A model generated the notes under the pieces. It worked only from the letters and a program-made list of their open reading frames with translations. It was not told the DNA's origin and did no database searches. This document shows positions 8,309-17,181 of a stretch of 64,000 nt of DNA, in pieces. The stretch covers positions 1,397,502 to 1,461,501 of the forward strand of contig NZ_LMQH01000011.1 in NCBI RefSeq assembly GCF_001424105.1, in the 5' to 3' direction. Source of the stretch: Chryseobacterium sp. Leaf394. GTDB lineage: Bacteria; Bacteroidota; Bacteroidia; Flavobacteriales; Weeksellaceae. Position numbers and translations under genes: made by a program. How positions within the stretch are numbered: the stretch's first letter is position 1; each line of letters starts with the position of its first letter.

Positions 8309-10792
8309 TTAAATCACATATTTCTTGAGACCTTCCATGATTCCCTGCCACAGCATACTGAAAAAACTGCGTTCCGGTTCTCGCTTTTTATCGATGACTA
8401 CGTGATCCGGTTCACCTGTCGATTCATTTTTTACAAACCAGTTGGCAACAGTGGTCAGAAGTTTCCGTTCTTTCCCTTTTTTGTTAAGAAGATTAACATA
8501 CATATCATTATATTTAAAGTAAAATCTTCCGGCAATCCCGTTTGAATCTCCGTAATAATCAAACTTTAGATAATCGATCTGTCCGTCGAGAGTTACATTA
8601 AGATAAGGTCGTACAAAAAGGTTTACATTTTCCGCTGACAGTCTCTGAATATTTCCTTTGATGGTAAATTTGTCAGCTTTATCGAGTACATCAAACTTCC
8701 AGTTAACGTCCGTATGAGCATTGTCATAGAAGTCAAACTCAGCATCTGTGCTGATAACCGTTGGACGACCTCTGACCTTGCCATTATTTACGTTTGCAAT
8801 ATTCGCATTGAAATTGCTGAATATAATTTTACCGGGAATATTACTGTTGTCCGCATCCTCTTCATAGACCAGTTCAGAATTTTTCAAAACCACATTCTTT
8901 ACAAAAAGCGGCATTTTCATATCGCGCAGTTTTTTGCTGAAAAGATATCTTACAGCAATGTCATCAGGCGGTGCAAGATCATGGTAAATATTGCAGTTCA
9001 GCCCATCGATAAAGACTTTGTCTATGTCAATAATGCCACTTTTACCAAAAGATGTATTCCGGTCATGAACTGAAATTTTTTTAGCTTTAAGAGTATAAAG
9101 ATCAGTTTCCTTGGCGATCACTTTGCTGAAGGCCTGTCTGGAATATTTAGGTAAATACTGAATGTCTGTAACATCCGTTTTTTTCCCTGAATTAATGATT
9201 TCAGCTACTTTTAAACTGTAATACTTTCCCGCATCCAGATTGATTTTTTCTGCCTTAACGTAATGGGTCGACGAAGTGAAAGGCAAAGATCCTGTCAGTG
9301 TACTCGGATCAGCTTTTACACTGTTTAATTTGATATTAAATCTTCCGACAGAAAGTTTTTCTTTTGAATTTGCAGTCTGTCTGATCTTTCCGTCAGTGAT
9401 ACTAATGTAACCAATCTGAGCCAGAAAATCAGGAGTTGCACCTTTTTTTGTTTTAGACTGAGTTTTTTTTGATGCTGAAACAATCTGAATTTCTGGTTGA
9501 TCAATTTCTATTCCTGCAAAATTTAAGTTGAGTTTCTGCCCCTTGAAACGGCTTGTATTTTTTAAGATCCTGAGCTGTTTTGTAGATACCGAAAAAACAT
9601 CCTTCACTGCGCTTCTGCCTAAGGCAATCATTTCAAACTGATCAAGAATAATATCTGAATTTTTTGAAGTAATTTTTGAAACTTTTATTGCCTGTAAAGG
9701 ATCTGTTTTAAAATAAATATTTTCTGCTTCAAAATCATGATTGGTAAACCTGAACGGAATTTTTTCTTTCACAGTATTTTTATCAAAAACAATATCGCTG
9801 AGACTAAAATTGAAATTATCAACAGATGCTGTCTTCTCCTTATTCGCCTGACTGACGGCAATCTTACCATTTTTAAAGTTGATGTTTTTCATCCCAATTT
9901 TCATTTCAACCTCTTTAGGATTGCTGTTTTTTTCGACAACATTTTTGCCTGTCGACATTACTTTAAGATCAGGTTTAATAAACGATACCTGCGAAACGAT
10001 GAGTGAATCCTGACTTACGTTAAAATCTCTGGCGACAAACTGTTCAGATGCAAAATCGAAAACATTTTTAGCATTGTATTTTGAGGGATCCTGCAAAGGT
10101 TTAAGACGGAAAGCATTTAAAGTTAAAACTTTATTATCGGTAGTGATTTTATCTGCGTCAATCTCATAAAATTCATTCACACCAATTTTCACCTCCGATG
10201 CATCGATATTGATTTTTGAAAAAGCCAGAGGAATTTTTGATGAACTTTCACTCTGTTTAATATCATGAATGTTGATCTGAATATTTTTTCCTCTGAAAAC
10301 AGGTTTTCCTTTCGCATCAGAAACATTTGCAGTAACATTTTTTATTTCAACAGCATTCACATGCAGGTCAAGTGGTTTTCTTTCTTTCACCTCCTTTTTT
10401 TTTGGAGCTGCAATCCGCATTGTGATGTTAGAGTTGGTAAGAATGATTTTATCGGCTTTGTAAGATTTCTTAAAAGCTGCAGCAAAAATACCAAGATCGG
10501 TAATTACAATCTTCTCTGCATTTCCGTCAATCTGTGTAACTGACTTGTCTGAGGAATTTTTTGTAGAAATATCAACATTTAGAATTGAAATATTTCCTTT
10601 AAAAAGACTCAGTTTGAAATCTGCTAACTTTACGTTGTAAGGAGTTTTACTGCTGACTAAGGATGGAAGCTTTTTTTCAAGATAATATTCCAAGGCAAAC
10701 GGGAAAAGAACTGCTAAAGCTACAATGACAGCGGCAATAGAAATCAGCCACTTGCGTCGGCGGCCTGAAGAGGGTAGTTTTTTATTTTTCAT
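8309..10792 (-). CDS. Large AsmA-like envelope protein
   Basis: The 827-residue protein has one N-terminal membrane anchor (residues about 14-36, WLISIAAVIVALAVLFPFAL, after a basic RRRKW stretch). A very long repetitive beta-rich region follows, built of short units such as 'ADKIILTNSNITM', 'VEIKNVTANVS' and 'AEKIVITDLGIF'. This is the layout of AsmA/YicH/DUF748-like bridge proteins, which span the periplasm and are linked to phospholipid transport and outer-membrane assembly. No catalytic motif is visible. It stands alone; the bidirectional hairpin at 8247-8282 ends it. A second, better matching AsmA gene is at 52621. The assignment rests on architecture rather than on a strict motif. Confidence 0.65.
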   Translation of the reverse strand: MKNKKLPSSGRRRKWLISIAAVIVALAVLFPFALEYYLEKKLPSLVSSKTPYNVKLADFKLSLFKGNISILNVDISTKNSSDKSVTQIDGNAEKIVITDLGIFAAAFKKSYKADKIILTNSNITMRIAAPKKKEVKERKPLDLHVNAVEIKNVTANVSDAKGKPVFRGKNIQINIHDIKQSESSSKIPLAFSKINIDASEVKIGVNEFYEIDADKITTDNKVLTLNAFRLKPLQDPSKYNAKNVFDFASEQFVARDFNVSQDSLIVSQVSFIKPDLKVMSTGKNVVEKNSNPKEVEMKIGMKNINFKNGKIAVSQANKEKTASVDNFNFSLSDIVFDKNTVKEKIPFRFTNHDFEAENIYFKTDPLQAIKVSKITSKNSDIILDQFEMIALGRSAVKDVFSVSTKQLRILKNTSRFKGQKLNLNFAGIEIDQPEIQIVSASKKTQSKTKKGATPDFLAQIGYISITDGKIRQTANSKEKLSVGRFNIKLNSVKADPSTLTGSLPFTSSTHYVKAEKINLDAGKYYSLKVAEIINSGKKTDVTDIQYLPKYSRQAFSKVIAKETDLYTLKAKKISVHDRNTSFGKSGIIDIDKVFIDGLNCNIYHDLAPPDDIAVRYLFSKKLRDMKMPLFVKNVVLKNSELVYEEDADNSNIPGKIIFSNFNANIANVNNGKVRGRPTVISTDAEFDFYDNAHTDVNWKFDVLDKADKFTIKGNIQRLSAENVNLFVRPYLNVTLDGQIDYLKFDYYGDSNGIAGRFYFKYNDMYVNLLNKKGKERKLLTTVANWFVKNESTGEPDHVVIDKKREPERSFFSMLWQGIMEGLKKYVI

Positions 10793-11019
10793 CGGTGAGA
10801 ATCTAAATACGACTTAACAAAACGTATTCCAATTATTTAGAGGGAAATAGGTGTGATAAATAAGTGCATAAAAAACGGCACAGAATTTACACTTTTGTAC
10901 CGAAACAAAAATGAGATGTAAAAAAAATGATCTTATTTATACAGACGGAAAGTTCAGTCTTTTTACTTATAAAAACTGTTTTCAGAAATAAAATGAGGAG
11001 AAATTAAATATGTAAAAAA

Positions 11020-11382
11020 CTATTTACGGGCGATAATTTCCTGAATCTGCAGCAACAGATGATCTATATCAAAAGGCTTTGAAATAAATCCGTCTGGCTG
11101 ACAGTCATCAGCAAAATTTTTAAGCTGAGCATGAGCACTCATAATAAGAACCGGAATTTCTGCGTTTTCCCGGCTGGTTTTTATTTGGCTGCAAAGGTCG
11201 ATACCTGAACCATCGGGCAACATCACATCAAATAAGTACAGATCAGGCTTTTCTTCTTTATTTCGCTGATCAAATTCTTTTACATTCTCAAACGACTGCA
11301 CAGAATAATCTTCTGATGTCAGAAATATTTCAAGGATTTCTCTTATGGAATCATCATCTTCTACGATGTAAATTTTTCTCAT
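11020..11382 (-). CDS. Orphan receiver-only response regulator
   Basis: The protein is a single CheY-like receiver of 120 residues with phosphoacceptor Asp52 (LYLFDVMLPDGSG), acidic residues VEDDD at the N-terminus, Ser/Ala in IMSAHA and Lys in ISKPFD. No output domain follows. It resembles the receiver at 49886 closely (YIVED, DVMLPDG/DVMMPDG, KPFDID), so the two are paralogues, but no kinase is adjacent here. I start it at the internal ATG (MRKIYIVEDD); the nine residues from the upstream ATG are not typical of the family. Confidence 0.85.
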   Translation of the reverse strand: MRKIYIVEDDDSIREILEIFLTSEDYSVQSFENVKEFDQRNKEEKPDLYLFDVMLPDGSGIDLCSQIKTSRENAEIPVLIMSAHAQLKNFADDCQPDGFISKPFDIDHLLLQIQEIIARK

Positions 11383-11590
11383 ATTTCGATATTGCAATAA
11401 TAACACCAATTGGCTATCGATTGACCAATTTTTTGCGCGTAAAAATTTTAAGTTGTTTTATGAAAGGTTCTGGATTGAATCTGAAAGGGAATTTTGCCCG
11501 AAAAAGTCAATATTTTGAATTTCAAATTTCAAGAATCTAAAATTCATAAGTTCTTTTCTTTCAATTTAGATTTTTGAATCTTTGTAGAAG

Positions 11591-11866
11591 TTACACTATT
11601 TCCGCAGCAACGCCTCCTTTAGCATTGTTGAAAATCAGTTCGGCTTCATCAAAAAATATATTAATGGAAATTTCAAATCCGTTTGCCATAAAAAATGTAA
11701 CCCGTCCTTCATTGTTGTAGCTCAAAAAGCCGATGTGATTGACATTGATAATCACAGGTTTTCCTAAGGCCTTGGCTCCTTCCAGAGCATTCGGTCTCTT
11801 TAAATTTTCGATTAATGAAGATTTAATATAGATTAAACCGTCTGATGTAGAACGTATTTTTGGCAT
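11591..11866 (-). CDS. Hypothetical protein, 91 aa, with Crp/Fnr-type promoter
   Basis: I do not recognise the family. The protein is small and soluble, with a run of likely beta-strands (KPVIINVNHIGFLSYN, GRVTFFMANGFEISINIFF) and an acidic C-terminal helix. The -7 box TATTTTTG lies at 11881-11874, so transcription should begin within a base or two of the ATG, giving a leaderless message. A palindrome related to the Crp/Fnr operator lies 22 bp upstream of that box. It is a single gene. Confidence 0.6.
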   Translation of the reverse strand: MPKIRSTSDGLIYIKSSLIENLKRPNALEGAKALGKPVIINVNHIGFLSYNNEGRVTFFMANGFEISINIFFDEAELIFNNAKGGVAAEIV

Positions 11867-11873
11867 AGTTCTG

Positions 11874-11918
11874 CAAAAATAAGCAAATTTGCATTAACCC
11901 AATATGATTTCAGTTCAT
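11874..11918 (-). promoter_or_regulatory. Promoter with Crp/Fnr-like operator (site B)
   Basis: On the minus strand, ATGAACTGAAATCAT (11918-11904, one base longer in the centre than the other sites) is followed after 22 bp by TATTTTTG (11881-11874). A TTG also lies 18 bp upstream of the box. Confidence 0.5.
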
Positions 11919-11994
11919 GTTGGAAGCAGTGCATAACAGTTAATTCTGCTTGAGCAGTTATGGTATAGAACAGAAAAAAATTTTTATCCACAAA

Positions 11995-12028
11995 AAATCT
12001 GTCTTTTCAGATTTTGAAAGACAGATTT
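11995..12028 (-). terminator. Terminator of the FAD/NAD(P)-binding protein gene
   Basis: A perfect 12-bp stem (AAATCTGTCTTT and complement) has a 10-base loop and a T-run on the minus strand, about 33 bp after the stop codon. Confidence 0.9.
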
Positions 12029-12060
12029 TTTATAATTAAAATAATGTTTTTAAGAACGAG

Positions 12061-13776
12061 TCAGATAGCTTTGGCAATTGATTCTGTGATGATTTCTGCA
12101 GCGGTATCACAAAAATCCAAACCGGAATAGTCAGGATTGAGACCACCGATGTACGCTACAGACATGATGTAAAGGTTTTCTCTTACTTTACCGTAAGAAT
12201 CCAGTGCCTGAAAATTATCGTTGATGCTGAGCCCTTTTACTTTGAGATAATAGTGATCGCTGCTTCCTTCCATGATCATTTCGTTCCCTTTTTTCAAAAG
12301 ATCTAATGCGTGATCTGAATTTTTAAAACTCAAATATCCTGATGATACTACACCTTCATTTTTCAGACCTTCAAACGGAAGATCATTAATGTTCATTGCG
12401 CGTTGGCCTGTGGCATCCACATACATTTTATAAATTAACTCTTTGTGCTGACCGTCATTATTTTTGAATCGGTAAACTGCACCTTCCTGATCGTGAGGTT
12501 CCACAGTACTTTGAGAATCTACGTTGCTCAAACTGATAATTTTCGCATCATATAAAGCAATAATTTCACGGTAGGAAGATTGTGGAAGTGCCGCGATAAC
12601 GATTGAAATTAAAGGCATAAGTATCTTAGTGAGCCTCAACATATCTTCTGCCGAAAAATGTTTTGCAGGATAATTCATCGCGTAGCTGAACGATGTCAAG
12701 GCTTCCTTCCAGCTGATTGACTGATGTCTTTTAATAGATTTTTCAGCTTCAGTATATTCTGCCTTAAATAGTTCGAAGCTGTCAAGCTCTTTTCTGAGTT
12801 TCATCATTTTTGTGACAAATTCCTCGATAGATAAATCTTTGATTTCACTGTAAAATTCTGGATCTCTTTTTTCTACCACCTTTTTAAAATTAAGATCAAA
12901 AACATAATCGAGATCTACAAAACCACCGTGTGTCTTTTTATATTCATAAATTTCTTTCAGAGACATTTTCCAGTCTGTGGAGAATGCTGCATCTTCAGAA
13001 TGAAAACGCAGTGCAGGCAACAGACCGCTTAAAGAATAGAGATCTATCCTGAAATCCTGAGCATCTTCGTTCAAAGTATATTCAAGCTTATCTTCACTGA
13101 ACATCGAAAATTTACCATTCAGCCGCGAGAGCGTTCTTATAATATCTACTGCCGTGAGAGAAGCACCTTTTACAGCTATGGGATAATTAGTTGTTTCAGA
13201 AAATTTGGAAGGTGGATAGGGAGAATCAAACCATCCTTTGTGTTTTCCTTCAAAAGATTTTGTCCACTGATGTCCCGTGCTCAGCACTACCACACTGGCA
13301 GCATATTTTTCACCTTCACCGGCAATCACCGTGTATGAAAGGTCATTATTACACTGAATGTCAGTCACCTTTGTATCAGTCATCGTAATGACTTCTGTTC
13401 CCTGACTCTTCGCTAATTTGATCAGTATTTTGAACTGATTTTCAAGGTATCTGCCTAAAATAAGCCTTGGAACCACCTGATCTCTGTTTATTTTTCCGTT
13501 TGTTTTATAATCGCCGAAGTTTCCCAACTCATTTTTATCTATAAACTCTTCGATATCAGTCACCAATTCAGGAATTTCATTGGCAGAAATATTGGCGACA
13601 TGTTCTCTTCCTGCACCCGAAGCTCCGTAGGGCATACCCATTCCAAGATGTGGATTCTGTTCAAAAATAATTATTTTTCCGGTTTTTATTTTTTTAGCAG
13701 TTGCATGTTTCAGAAAGAAGAGTGCTGCAGGTCCGCCACCAATGAGGGCTACAGTCTGAGAGTCGGTATTTGGCAT
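12061..13776 (-). CDS. FAD/NAD(P)-binding protein (NAD_binding_9 type)
   Basis: The 571-residue flavoprotein-like enzyme opens with a Rossmann FAD motif, VALIGGGPAALFFLKHA, followed by EQNPHLGMGMPYG and GREHVANISANEIPEL. That is the pattern of the large FAD/NAD(P)-binding proteins with the NAD_binding_9 domain, often annotated only as oxidoreductase-like. A second nucleotide-binding stretch, ASVVVLSTGHQW, is near residues 160-172. The C-terminal part has YVDATGQRAMNIND and AYIGGLNPDYSGLDF, typical of the FAD-contacting end of these proteins. Substrate is unknown. I chose the start MPNTDSQTV: the -7 box TAAATTTG (13805-13798) would put the transcript start downstream of the earlier ATG at 13800. 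A Crp/Fnr-like palindrome lies further upstream. Confidence 0.8.
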   Translation of the reverse strand: MPNTDSQTVALIGGGPAALFFLKHATAKKIKTGKIIIFEQNPHLGMGMPYGASGAGREHVANISANEIPELVTDIEEFIDKNELGNFGDYKTNGKINRDQVVPRLILGRYLENQFKILIKLAKSQGTEVITMTDTKVTDIQCNNDLSYTVIAGEGEKYAASVVVLSTGHQWTKSFEGKHKGWFDSPYPPSKFSETTNYPIAVKGASLTAVDIIRTLSRLNGKFSMFSEDKLEYTLNEDAQDFRIDLYSLSGLLPALRFHSEDAAFSTDWKMSLKEIYEYKKTHGGFVDLDYVFDLNFKKVVEKRDPEFYSEIKDLSIEEFVTKMMKLRKELDSFELFKAEYTEAEKSIKRHQSISWKEALTSFSYAMNYPAKHFSAEDMLRLTKILMPLISIVIAALPQSSYREIIALYDAKIISLSNVDSQSTVEPHDQEGAVYRFKNNDGQHKELIYKMYVDATGQRAMNINDLPFEGLKNEGVVSSGYLSFKNSDHALDLLKKGNEMIMEGSSDHYYLKVKGLSINDNFQALDSYGKVRENLYIMSVAYIGGLNPDYSGLDFCDTAAEIITESIAKAI

Positions 13777-13797
13777 AACAGTGTTTAGTATGAATAT

Positions 13798-13876
13798 CAA
13801 ATTTAGCTTTCAAAATGCATACCTTTATTGGAGCTTCATATTTATAAATTAAATAACAGATTATGATTACAGTCAC
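13798..13876 (-). promoter_or_regulatory. Promoter of FAD protein gene and distal Crp/Fnr-like palindrome (site C)
   Basis: TAAATTTG (13805-13798, minus) fits the -7 consensus. A palindrome ATGATTACAGTCAC (13863-13876 on the plus strand) lies about 58 bp upstream of it. That does not fit the 22-bp spacing seen at the other sites, so regulation from this distance is uncertain. Confidence 0.4.
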
Positions 13877-13924
13877 CGCAAATAATCATAAAGACTGTAA
13901 TTTTTAACCGTATGATGTTTTTTC

Positions 13925-14695
13925 TCAGTCAATCTGAATCCAGACAGGTGCATGATCGCTTGTTTTCTCCCAGGATCTCACTTCTTTATCAACTCCGGCA
14001 CTGACAAGACTTTCTTGCAGGTAAGGGCTCAGTAATATATGATCCAAACGCATTCCCGCGTTTCTGCGAAAAGATTCGTACATATAATCCCAAAACGTGT
14101 AGACCTCTTCTTCAGGATACATTTTCCTCAGAGAATCTGTCCATCCTTTTTTTAGCAAATCCTGATAAGATTTTCTTACCTCTGTGCGGAAGAGGGCATC
14201 ATCTTTCCATTTTTCAGGTTTATAGACATCATCTTCGGTGGGAATAATATTAAAATCGCCGATTAAAATTGCCGGAAGATCCATTTTAATCAGTTGATTT
14301 GTTCTCCGTTTAAAACGTTTAATCCAGTTCAGTTTATACTCAAATTTTTCACCCGGATAAGGATTTCCGTTTGGCAGGTAAAGGCAGCAAATGACCGTTT
14401 TGTTTATTATTGCCTCAATATATCTGCTTTGCAGATCGTCACTGTCGCCCGGTAAAGTGTTCTGAACTTCGGTAATCTCGTATCCTTTTGAAAGAATTGC
14501 AACACCATTCCAGCGTTTTTCACCTTTCCATATAGCCATATAACCGGCTTTTTCGATTTCACCTATCGGAAATTTATCCTGTGGGCATTTCAGTTCCTGC
14601 AGACAGACAATGTCTGGTTTCGCTTCTTTCAGCCAGCGTAGCAAAACAGGAAGCCGACCGTTGATACCGTTTACATTATAAGTTGCAATTTTCAT
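13925..14695 (-). CDS. xth: Exodeoxyribonuclease III
   Basis: The 256-residue enzyme belongs to the ExoIII/APE1 endonuclease-exonuclease-phosphatase family. It cleaves DNA at abasic sites and removes blocked 3' ends in base-excision repair. It has the full set of motifs: ATYNVNGINGR at the N-terminus, CLQELKC with the metal-binding Glu near residue 34, LIGDFNIIPTEDD with the catalytic Asp/Asn pair, GMRLDHILLS and the C-terminal SDHAPVW with the catalytic His. Length is normal. It is cytoplasmic. A gene for an AlkB-type dealkylase lies 0.8 kb upstream on the same strand. Confidence 0.95.
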   Translation of the reverse strand: MKIATYNVNGINGRLPVLLRWLKEAKPDIVCLQELKCPQDKFPIGEIEKAGYMAIWKGEKRWNGVAILSKGYEITEVQNTLPGDSDDLQSRYIEAIINKTVICCLYLPNGNPYPGEKFEYKLNWIKRFKRRTNQLIKMDLPAILIGDFNIIPTEDDVYKPEKWKDDALFRTEVRKSYQDLLKKGWTDSLRKMYPEEEVYTFWDYMYESFRRNAGMRLDHILLSPYLQESLVSAGVDKEVRSWEKTSDHAPVWIQID

Positions 14696-14751
14696 CAGAA
14701 AGAATTTATTTGTAAAATATCACAAACGATGTTCCAGTTCCTTGATGTATC

Positions 14752-14785
14752 AAAAAAAATCCAAAACCTTCTGGCTTCGGATTTT
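14752..14785 (-). terminator. Terminator of the secreted 161-aa protein gene
   Basis: A 13-bp stem (AAAATCCGAAGCC with GGTTTTGGATTTT, two G-U pairs) has a 5-base loop and a run of eight T on the minus strand. Confidence 0.85.
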
Positions 14786-14836
14786 AAATATTAAAAACTG
14801 AACATTTTATTTAACCTCTAAAATTTAATTTGAAAA

Positions 14837-15322
14837 TTATTTCTTAGCTTTTAAAGAGAAATTATCAACGTAAACAGCCTGATGAATACCGTTCAGCATT
14901 ACTTTAAGACCTATGTTGGCATCTTTTTTAAGAACGATGTCAAAAGTTTTTTTAGCACCATCAATTTTCGCAGCCTTTGTAACAGCATCATAGGATTTAG
15001 CGTCAGAAATGTTATTAACAGAGAAAATTTCAAGGGTAGTTTCTCCTCCGTTGTCTGAAGCATCAAGGGTGAGCGTATATTTTCCCGCCTTAATTTTCGG
15101 AGTCATCAAAAACATTTTCTCCCTTGGATTTGTCATTGAATAAAAGACCACTTTTTTATCTTTAGAATAGATCATTGCTTTTCCCTGCTGAGCAGTCCAG
15201 CATTTATCAATATCCTTCCAGCCGTCAAAATTTTCTGAAATTGCGCTTACCGTTTTGCATTGCGCATTAGACATTACCAATCCACCTAAAACAGCCAGAC
15301 CTGCAAATACAATTTTTCTCAT
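14837..15322 (-). CDS. Secreted hypothetical protein, 161 aa
   Basis: The first 20 residues (MRKIVFAGLAVLGGLVMSNA, then QCK) are a clear signal peptide, so the protein is exported. The mature part is a beta-rich domain of about 140 residues with alternating strands, for example KAGKYTLTLDASDNGGETTLEIF and IGLKVMLNGIHQAVYVDNFSLK. That resembles jelly-roll, carbohydrate-binding or choice-of-anchor modules of Bacteroidota secreted proteins. There is no C-terminal type IX secretion domain. Lone gene with its own terminator. The fold suggestion is inference. Confidence 0.7.
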   Translation of the reverse strand: MRKIVFAGLAVLGGLVMSNAQCKTVSAISENFDGWKDIDKCWTAQQGKAMIYSKDKKVVFYSMTNPREKMFLMTPKIKAGKYTLTLDASDNGGETTLEIFSVNNISDAKSYDAVTKAAKIDGAKKTFDIVLKKDANIGLKVMLNGIHQAVYVDNFSLKAKK

Positions 15323-15526
15323 AGTTTACTAAATATAATGAGGTAAAATTACTCAAAACAGCTGGCATCCCAAAGTAATTTAGAATTAAAATAAATTAAT
15401 TCTTAGTCATAAGTTCAAATTTAAGTAAAATTAGGTAAAACATTCTGATAAGAAACAGCAGCAATAAACCTTAATTTAGTCTCTACAGAAGATTCTATAA
15501 AATAAAAAACAGTGAAGTCTTTTTTT

Positions 15527-16138
15527 CTAAAGTTCACGCATCATTCTGAAAGTCAGATTGATTCTTTCTCTCATCGGTTGGCTTGATTTGGCAATTCTGT
15601 GTTGCCAGTTTTCCTGTAAATCGCCTTTCATAATCAGTAACGAGCCGTGCGGTAGAGGCAGGCTGTACCTTCTGCTGTGATCGTCCATTTTTCTGAAATC
15701 GAATTTTCTGGTTTCTCCCAAACTAATGGAAGCAATCACAGGTCTTTCGCCATATCTTTTTTCTTTGTCCCGATGCCATGCTACAGAATCATTATTATCA
15801 CGGTACAAATTGAGCAGAACAGAATTGAATTCATAACCGAATTTACCTTCAATTTTTTCTTTGAGAGATAGTAATTCGGGTGTCCAGCTGTTGACTTCAA
15901 ACTCGCTTCCGCCCAGTTTATAAGCTTTTTCACCGTCACCGTACCAAGCTGTCAGACGCGGTGTAAGAACGGTTTTATCGTACATTTTCTGAGTTCTCTG
16001 CTTCCATGGACTTTTTGAAAGAAGCATCGCATGAAGAAGACTGGCCTCCTCGGGCGTGAGGAAGTTTTCCCTGAATTCCAGAAGATCAAGCGGAAAATTA
16101 TAATATTCTCCTGAATCAAATAAACTGAGCTGTCCCAT
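15527..16138 (-). CDS. AlkB-like 2OG-Fe(II) dioxygenase (DNA/RNA dealkylation)
   Basis: The 203-residue oxygenase is of the AlkB family, which removes alkyl groups such as 1-methyladenine and 3-methylcytosine by oxidation with Fe(II) and 2-oxoglutarate. Iron ligands are His122 and Asp124 (WHRDKEK) and His180 (NWQHRIAK). Arg192 and Arg198 in RERINLTFR fit the 2-oxoglutarate-binding positions. TPRLTAWYGD near residue 59 is the usual nucleotide-recognition segment. It is closest to the ALKBH2/AlkB2-like group by its PHGSLLIMKGDLQENWQH segment. The S24 repressor gene lies 86 bp upstream on the same strand, so the two may be co-transcribed as a DNA-damage unit. Confidence 0.9.
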   Translation of the reverse strand: MGQLSLFDSGEYYNFPLDLLEFRENFLTPEEASLLHAMLLSKSPWKQRTQKMYDKTVLTPRLTAWYGDGEKAYKLGGSEFEVNSWTPELLSLKEKIEGKFGYEFNSVLLNLYRDNNDSVAWHRDKEKRYGERPVIASISLGETRKFDFRKMDDHSRRYSLPLPHGSLLIMKGDLQENWQHRIAKSSQPMRERINLTFRMMREL

Positions 16139-16224
16139 TATTTTCTGACGTTTTTAGTTCAAAGAGTTTTTAAAGTATTTTTTCCATCTGTGTAAAAACA
16201 AAATCAAATAAGATTTCGGTATTC

Positions 16225-16986
16225 CTAAGTATTTTTTTTCAGAGTTTGGATTTCAGATCTCAAAGTTTCAAACATGGTTCTGATCTCCTTGTATTCCAGA
16301 TTTTCAATTTGCAATTCTCTGGTGTTGATGCTGCAGGCAAATTCCCAGATTTCATAGACTTCTTCCCACCTGATTTCGTAAGGTTCATAGAATGTATTAT
16401 CTGAACTCACAAAACTTCCGAAGTCATTCTGATGTGAAAATCTTTTGTAAACGATGCCGTCTTTTGTAATAAAGATGTAGGTCTTTCCTTTTCTTAAATC
16501 TTTCCTGTCTTCTACATATTTTCCAACGATAAAAGTACCGTCATTGTAGGGTGGCATCGAATCTCCATCCGCAGGGAAAGCCCTGAATTTGCCATTTCTC
16601 AGAAACGGAAGCGAAAGATGTTGCAGGCTTTCAACAAATTCCGGATCATTATAACCGCTCAGATAGCCCATGCTTGCCTTTTGGGGAACGATTTCAATTC
16701 TGTTTTCTCCTGTCTGATCAACTTTTATTGGTAGCAGGGTTCTGTTGTTTGGCAGATTAACAAGATCTTCCAAAGCATATTTTTTCAGATCGACCGTAAC
16801 CAAAAGGTCAATATTGACCTTAAAATATTTTGAAAGTTTAATCAGAAGCTCAACCGGCGGCTCTGATCTTCCTTCTTCATAGGTGGAATATCTGCCACGG
16901 GTAATCGAGATTTCATCAGCGACCTTCTGTTGGGAAGCTTTAATCTTATCTCTTAAAAATCTGATATTTTCTGATAAAACCGACAT
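16225..16986 (-). CDS. XRE-family repressor with LexA-like S24 domain
   Basis: The 253-residue regulator has an N-terminal helix-turn-helix of XRE type (residues about 5-62, with SQQKVADEISITRGRYSTYE). The C-terminal S24 peptidase domain (about 98-225) carries the Ser143 (DGDSMPP) and Lys181 (GIVYKRF) dyad of LexA-type autoproteolysis. The scissile position near KASMGY (103-108) reads Met-Gly rather than the usual Ala-Gly or Cys-Gly, so self-cleavage may be altered. The C-terminus (about 228-253) looks like a short coiled coil. Its promoter is overlapped by two 19-bp operator repeats, which suggests autorepression. The downstream neighbour is alkB-like. Confidence 0.85.
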   Translation of the reverse strand: MSVLSENIRFLRDKIKASQQKVADEISITRGRYSTYEEGRSEPPVELLIKLSKYFKVNIDLLVTVDLKKYALEDLVNLPNNRTLLPIKVDQTGENRIEIVPQKASMGYLSGYNDPEFVESLQHLSLPFLRNGKFRAFPADGDSMPPYNDGTFIVGKYVEDRKDLRKGKTYIFITKDGIVYKRFSHQNDFGSFVSSDNTFYEPYEIRWEEVYEIWEFACSINTRELQIENLEYKEIRTMFETLRSEIQTLKKNT

Positions 16987-17037
16987 TGCTATAAATTACA
17001 GCAACAAAGATAAATATTTTGCAACAAATTACAGCAG
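16986..17037 (-). promoter_or_regulatory. Double operator and -7 box of the S24 repressor gene
   Basis: Two 19-bp copies that match at 16 positions, TTGCTATAAATTACAGCAA (16986-17004) and TTGCAACAAATTACAGCAG (17019-17037), lie 33 bp apart, about three helical turns. The first has inverted TTGCT/AGCAA ends. The minus-strand -7 box TATCTTTG (17012-17005) lies between them, so a bound repressor would cover the start point and the upstream promoter region. Confidence 0.7.
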
Positions 17038-17060
17038 TAGTATAAATTATTTTTCAAAAA

Positions 17061-17087
17061 AAATCTCTCCGGAAAAACGAGAGATTT
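17061..17087 (-). terminator. Terminator of the 134-aa lipoprotein gene
   Basis: A perfect 9-bp stem (AAATCTCTC/GAGAGATTT) has a 9-base loop and a run of eight T on the minus strand. Confidence 0.8.
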
Positions 17088-17181
17088 GTGATTCATGAAA
17101 AATGTATTGTAAAATTTCTGACAAACTTTTCAGTAAAGAATTTGTGTTTCCGGAAATATTTAATTTAGATAAAAGCCAGGT

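Noticed and set aside
8714..9073. Plus-strand frame within the AsmA-like gene
   Set aside because: Shadow of the minus-strand coding sequence; no family features.
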